A DNA stretch of 64,000 nucleotides from Sphingopyxis sp. CCNWLW2 (GTDB lineage Bacteria > Pseudomonadota > Alphaproteobacteria > Sphingomonadales > Sphingomonadaceae). Position 1 is the stretch's first letter; each line of letters begins with the position of its first letter. Shown here one piece after another: positions 63,112 through 64,000 of the stretch. Position numbers and translations under genes: made by a program. The notes beneath the pieces were generated by a model. The model saw nothing but the letters and a program-made list of their open reading frames with translations. It ran no database searches and was not told the origin of the DNA. The DNA is taken from assembly GCF_037095755.1 (NCBI RefSeq), contig NZ_JBAWKJ010000001.1, forward strand, positions 1,553,001 to 1,617,000. The letters run 5' to 3'.

Positions 63112-64000
63112 CTAGAAATCCGGAAGCACCTGGTTCGCAAATCCCCAACCTTTGAGTTCGGGGCTCGCGGCGCGGTCGAGCAGGTCCCCGCCATCCTTGA
63201 TCGTCCAATGCCCCGCTTTTTCGACATCGGCGAGCGCATCCCAGCCGATCGGCACCGCGACGGGCGCCTGTTCGCGCGCGCGCGCCGAATAGGGCATGAT
63301 CGCGGTGCTGCCGCGCTGGTTGCGCAGGTAATCGATGAAAATCTTGCCCTTGCGCTTCGCCTTGCTCATCGTCGGGGTGAAGCGGTCGGGTTCGGCGAGG
63401 CTCAGCGCCTCGGCGAAGCGTTTCGAGAAATCCTTGTGCGCGTCCCAGCTGTGCCCCGGATCGAGCGGGACGACGATATGCACGCCCTTTCCGCCCGAGA
63501 GCATCGCGAAGCTGACCAGCCCGATGTCGGCGAGCTGGCGGCGGATGTCGAGCGCGGCTTTCTTCACGTCGGCGAAATCGAGTCCCTCGTCGGGGTCGAG
63601 GTCGAACACCATGCGGTCGGGCTTTTCCAGCGCTTCGACATGGCTGCCCCAACCGTGGAATTCGATCGTCCCCATCTGGACGCAGGCGAGCAGGCCGTCG
63701 GCGTCCTCGACGTAGAGATAATCCTCGTGCCCGCCGTCCTTCTCCTTGATCGGGACATGCAGCACATGTTCGCCGAACGAACCCGAATCATGTTTCTGGA
63801 AGAAGCATTTCTTGCCGCGCCCCTGCGGACAACGGACGAGGCTGATCGGGCGGCGCGCGGTGTGTGGGAGCATGACCGGCGCGATCGCGGCATAATAATC
63901 GGCGAGGTCGCCCTTGGTCGCCTTCGCCTCGGGAAAGATCACGCGGTCGCGGCTGCTGATCTTCACGTCGCTTTCCGGAGCGGGTGCAGGCTGCTTCTTT
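63112..64000 (-). CDS. ligD: LigD, C-terminal polymerase domain (5' end outside window)
   Basis: The frame is open to the right edge. Upstream of the domain is a Pro/Ala linker (KKQPAPAPESD), so a larger protein continues outside the window. The domain is the archaeo-eukaryotic primase-like POL of bacterial NHEJ ligase: FDLDPDEGLDF (catalytic Asp pair), SGGKGVHIVVPL and KIFIDYLRNQRGSTAIMPYSARA. The order, with POL last, fits LigD proteins in which ligase and phosphoesterase domains precede it. The enzyme fills and joins double-strand breaks. Ku is not visible here. Confidence 0.9.
   Translation of the reverse strand, partial: KKQPAPAPESDVKISSRDRVIFPEAKATKGDLADYYAAIAPVMLPHTARRPISLVRCPQGRGKKCFFQKHDSGSFGEHVLHVPIKEKDGGHEDYLYVEDADGLLACVQMGTIEFHGWGSHVEALEKPDRMVFDLDPDEGLDFADVKKAALDIRRQLADIGLVSFAMLSGGKGVHIVVPLDPGHSWDAHKDFSKRFAEALSLAEPDRFTPTMSKAKRKGKIFIDYLRNQRGSTAIMPYSARAREQAPVAVPIGWDALADVEKAGHWTIKDGGDLLDRAASPELKGWGFANQVLPDF

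Overview
The window is about 64 kb of GC-rich chromosome, gene-dense on both strands. It has no phage, insertion sequence, CRISPR array or rRNA. The content points to a sphingomonad alphaproteobacterium, most like Sphingopyxis: four large TonB-dependent receptors (TBDTs), two DUF4402 proteins, a TonB-like transducer, the TelA/XpaC-like pair, and scattered 'CCGGCGAAAGCCGGGG'-type inverted repeats. The genus is inferred from gene families and composition, not from an alignment.

Layout. 1-4.8 kb: sterol-desaturase-like protein, GMC oxidoreductase, winged-helix regulator, VOC protein. 5-9.7 kb: a TBDT with two tandem terminators, then glnK-amtB behind a textbook sigma-54 promoter. 9.8-17.5 kb: mostly minus-strand housekeeping and hypothetical genes (EEP hydrolase, PNPOx-like, DUF924, TldD, two DUF4402 proteins around a CHCC zinc-finger gene). 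17.5-29.3 kb: ABC ATPase, NadB, AAA ATPase, M20 hydrolase, an acyl desaturase divergent from an ArsR regulator, acyl-CoA dehydrogenase, M19 dipeptidase, TlpA-like protein, ferredoxin reductase. A tRNA-Gln(CUG) lies at 29.5 kb.

29.6-36.7 kb (minus strand) looks like a phosphorus-scavenging operon: TBDT, PhnD, PhnC, PhnE, then a Tat-exported phospholipase C. Enzymatic release of phosphorylated head groups is linked to outer- and inner-membrane uptake, and no C-P lyase or phosphonatase is present. A Pho-box-like sequence lies upstream.

37.9-46.2 kb (plus strand) looks like an organosulfur operon: TBDT, AtsK/TauD dioxygenase, formylglycine-type sulfatase, second TauD dioxygenase, FAD/NAD(P) protein. 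A 0.5-kb leader precedes it. The leader holds an 8-codon Cys-containing peptide (MRMCSSIS), two mutually exclusive stem-loops, and a 59-aa ORF whose stop overlaps the TBDT start (TAATG). This arrangement resembles attenuation and is the most novel-looking element in the window.

46.4-64 kb: a small sigma-factor operon with an odd start, XpaC-like/TelA, an SBF-type transporter, nucleosidase, a TPR protein coupled to a c-type cytochrome-like protein, TypA/BipA, hemerythrin, a pseudouridine synthase, TonB-like protein, SDR/AraC pair, a long TBDT, and the C-terminal polymerase domain of LigD running off the right edge.
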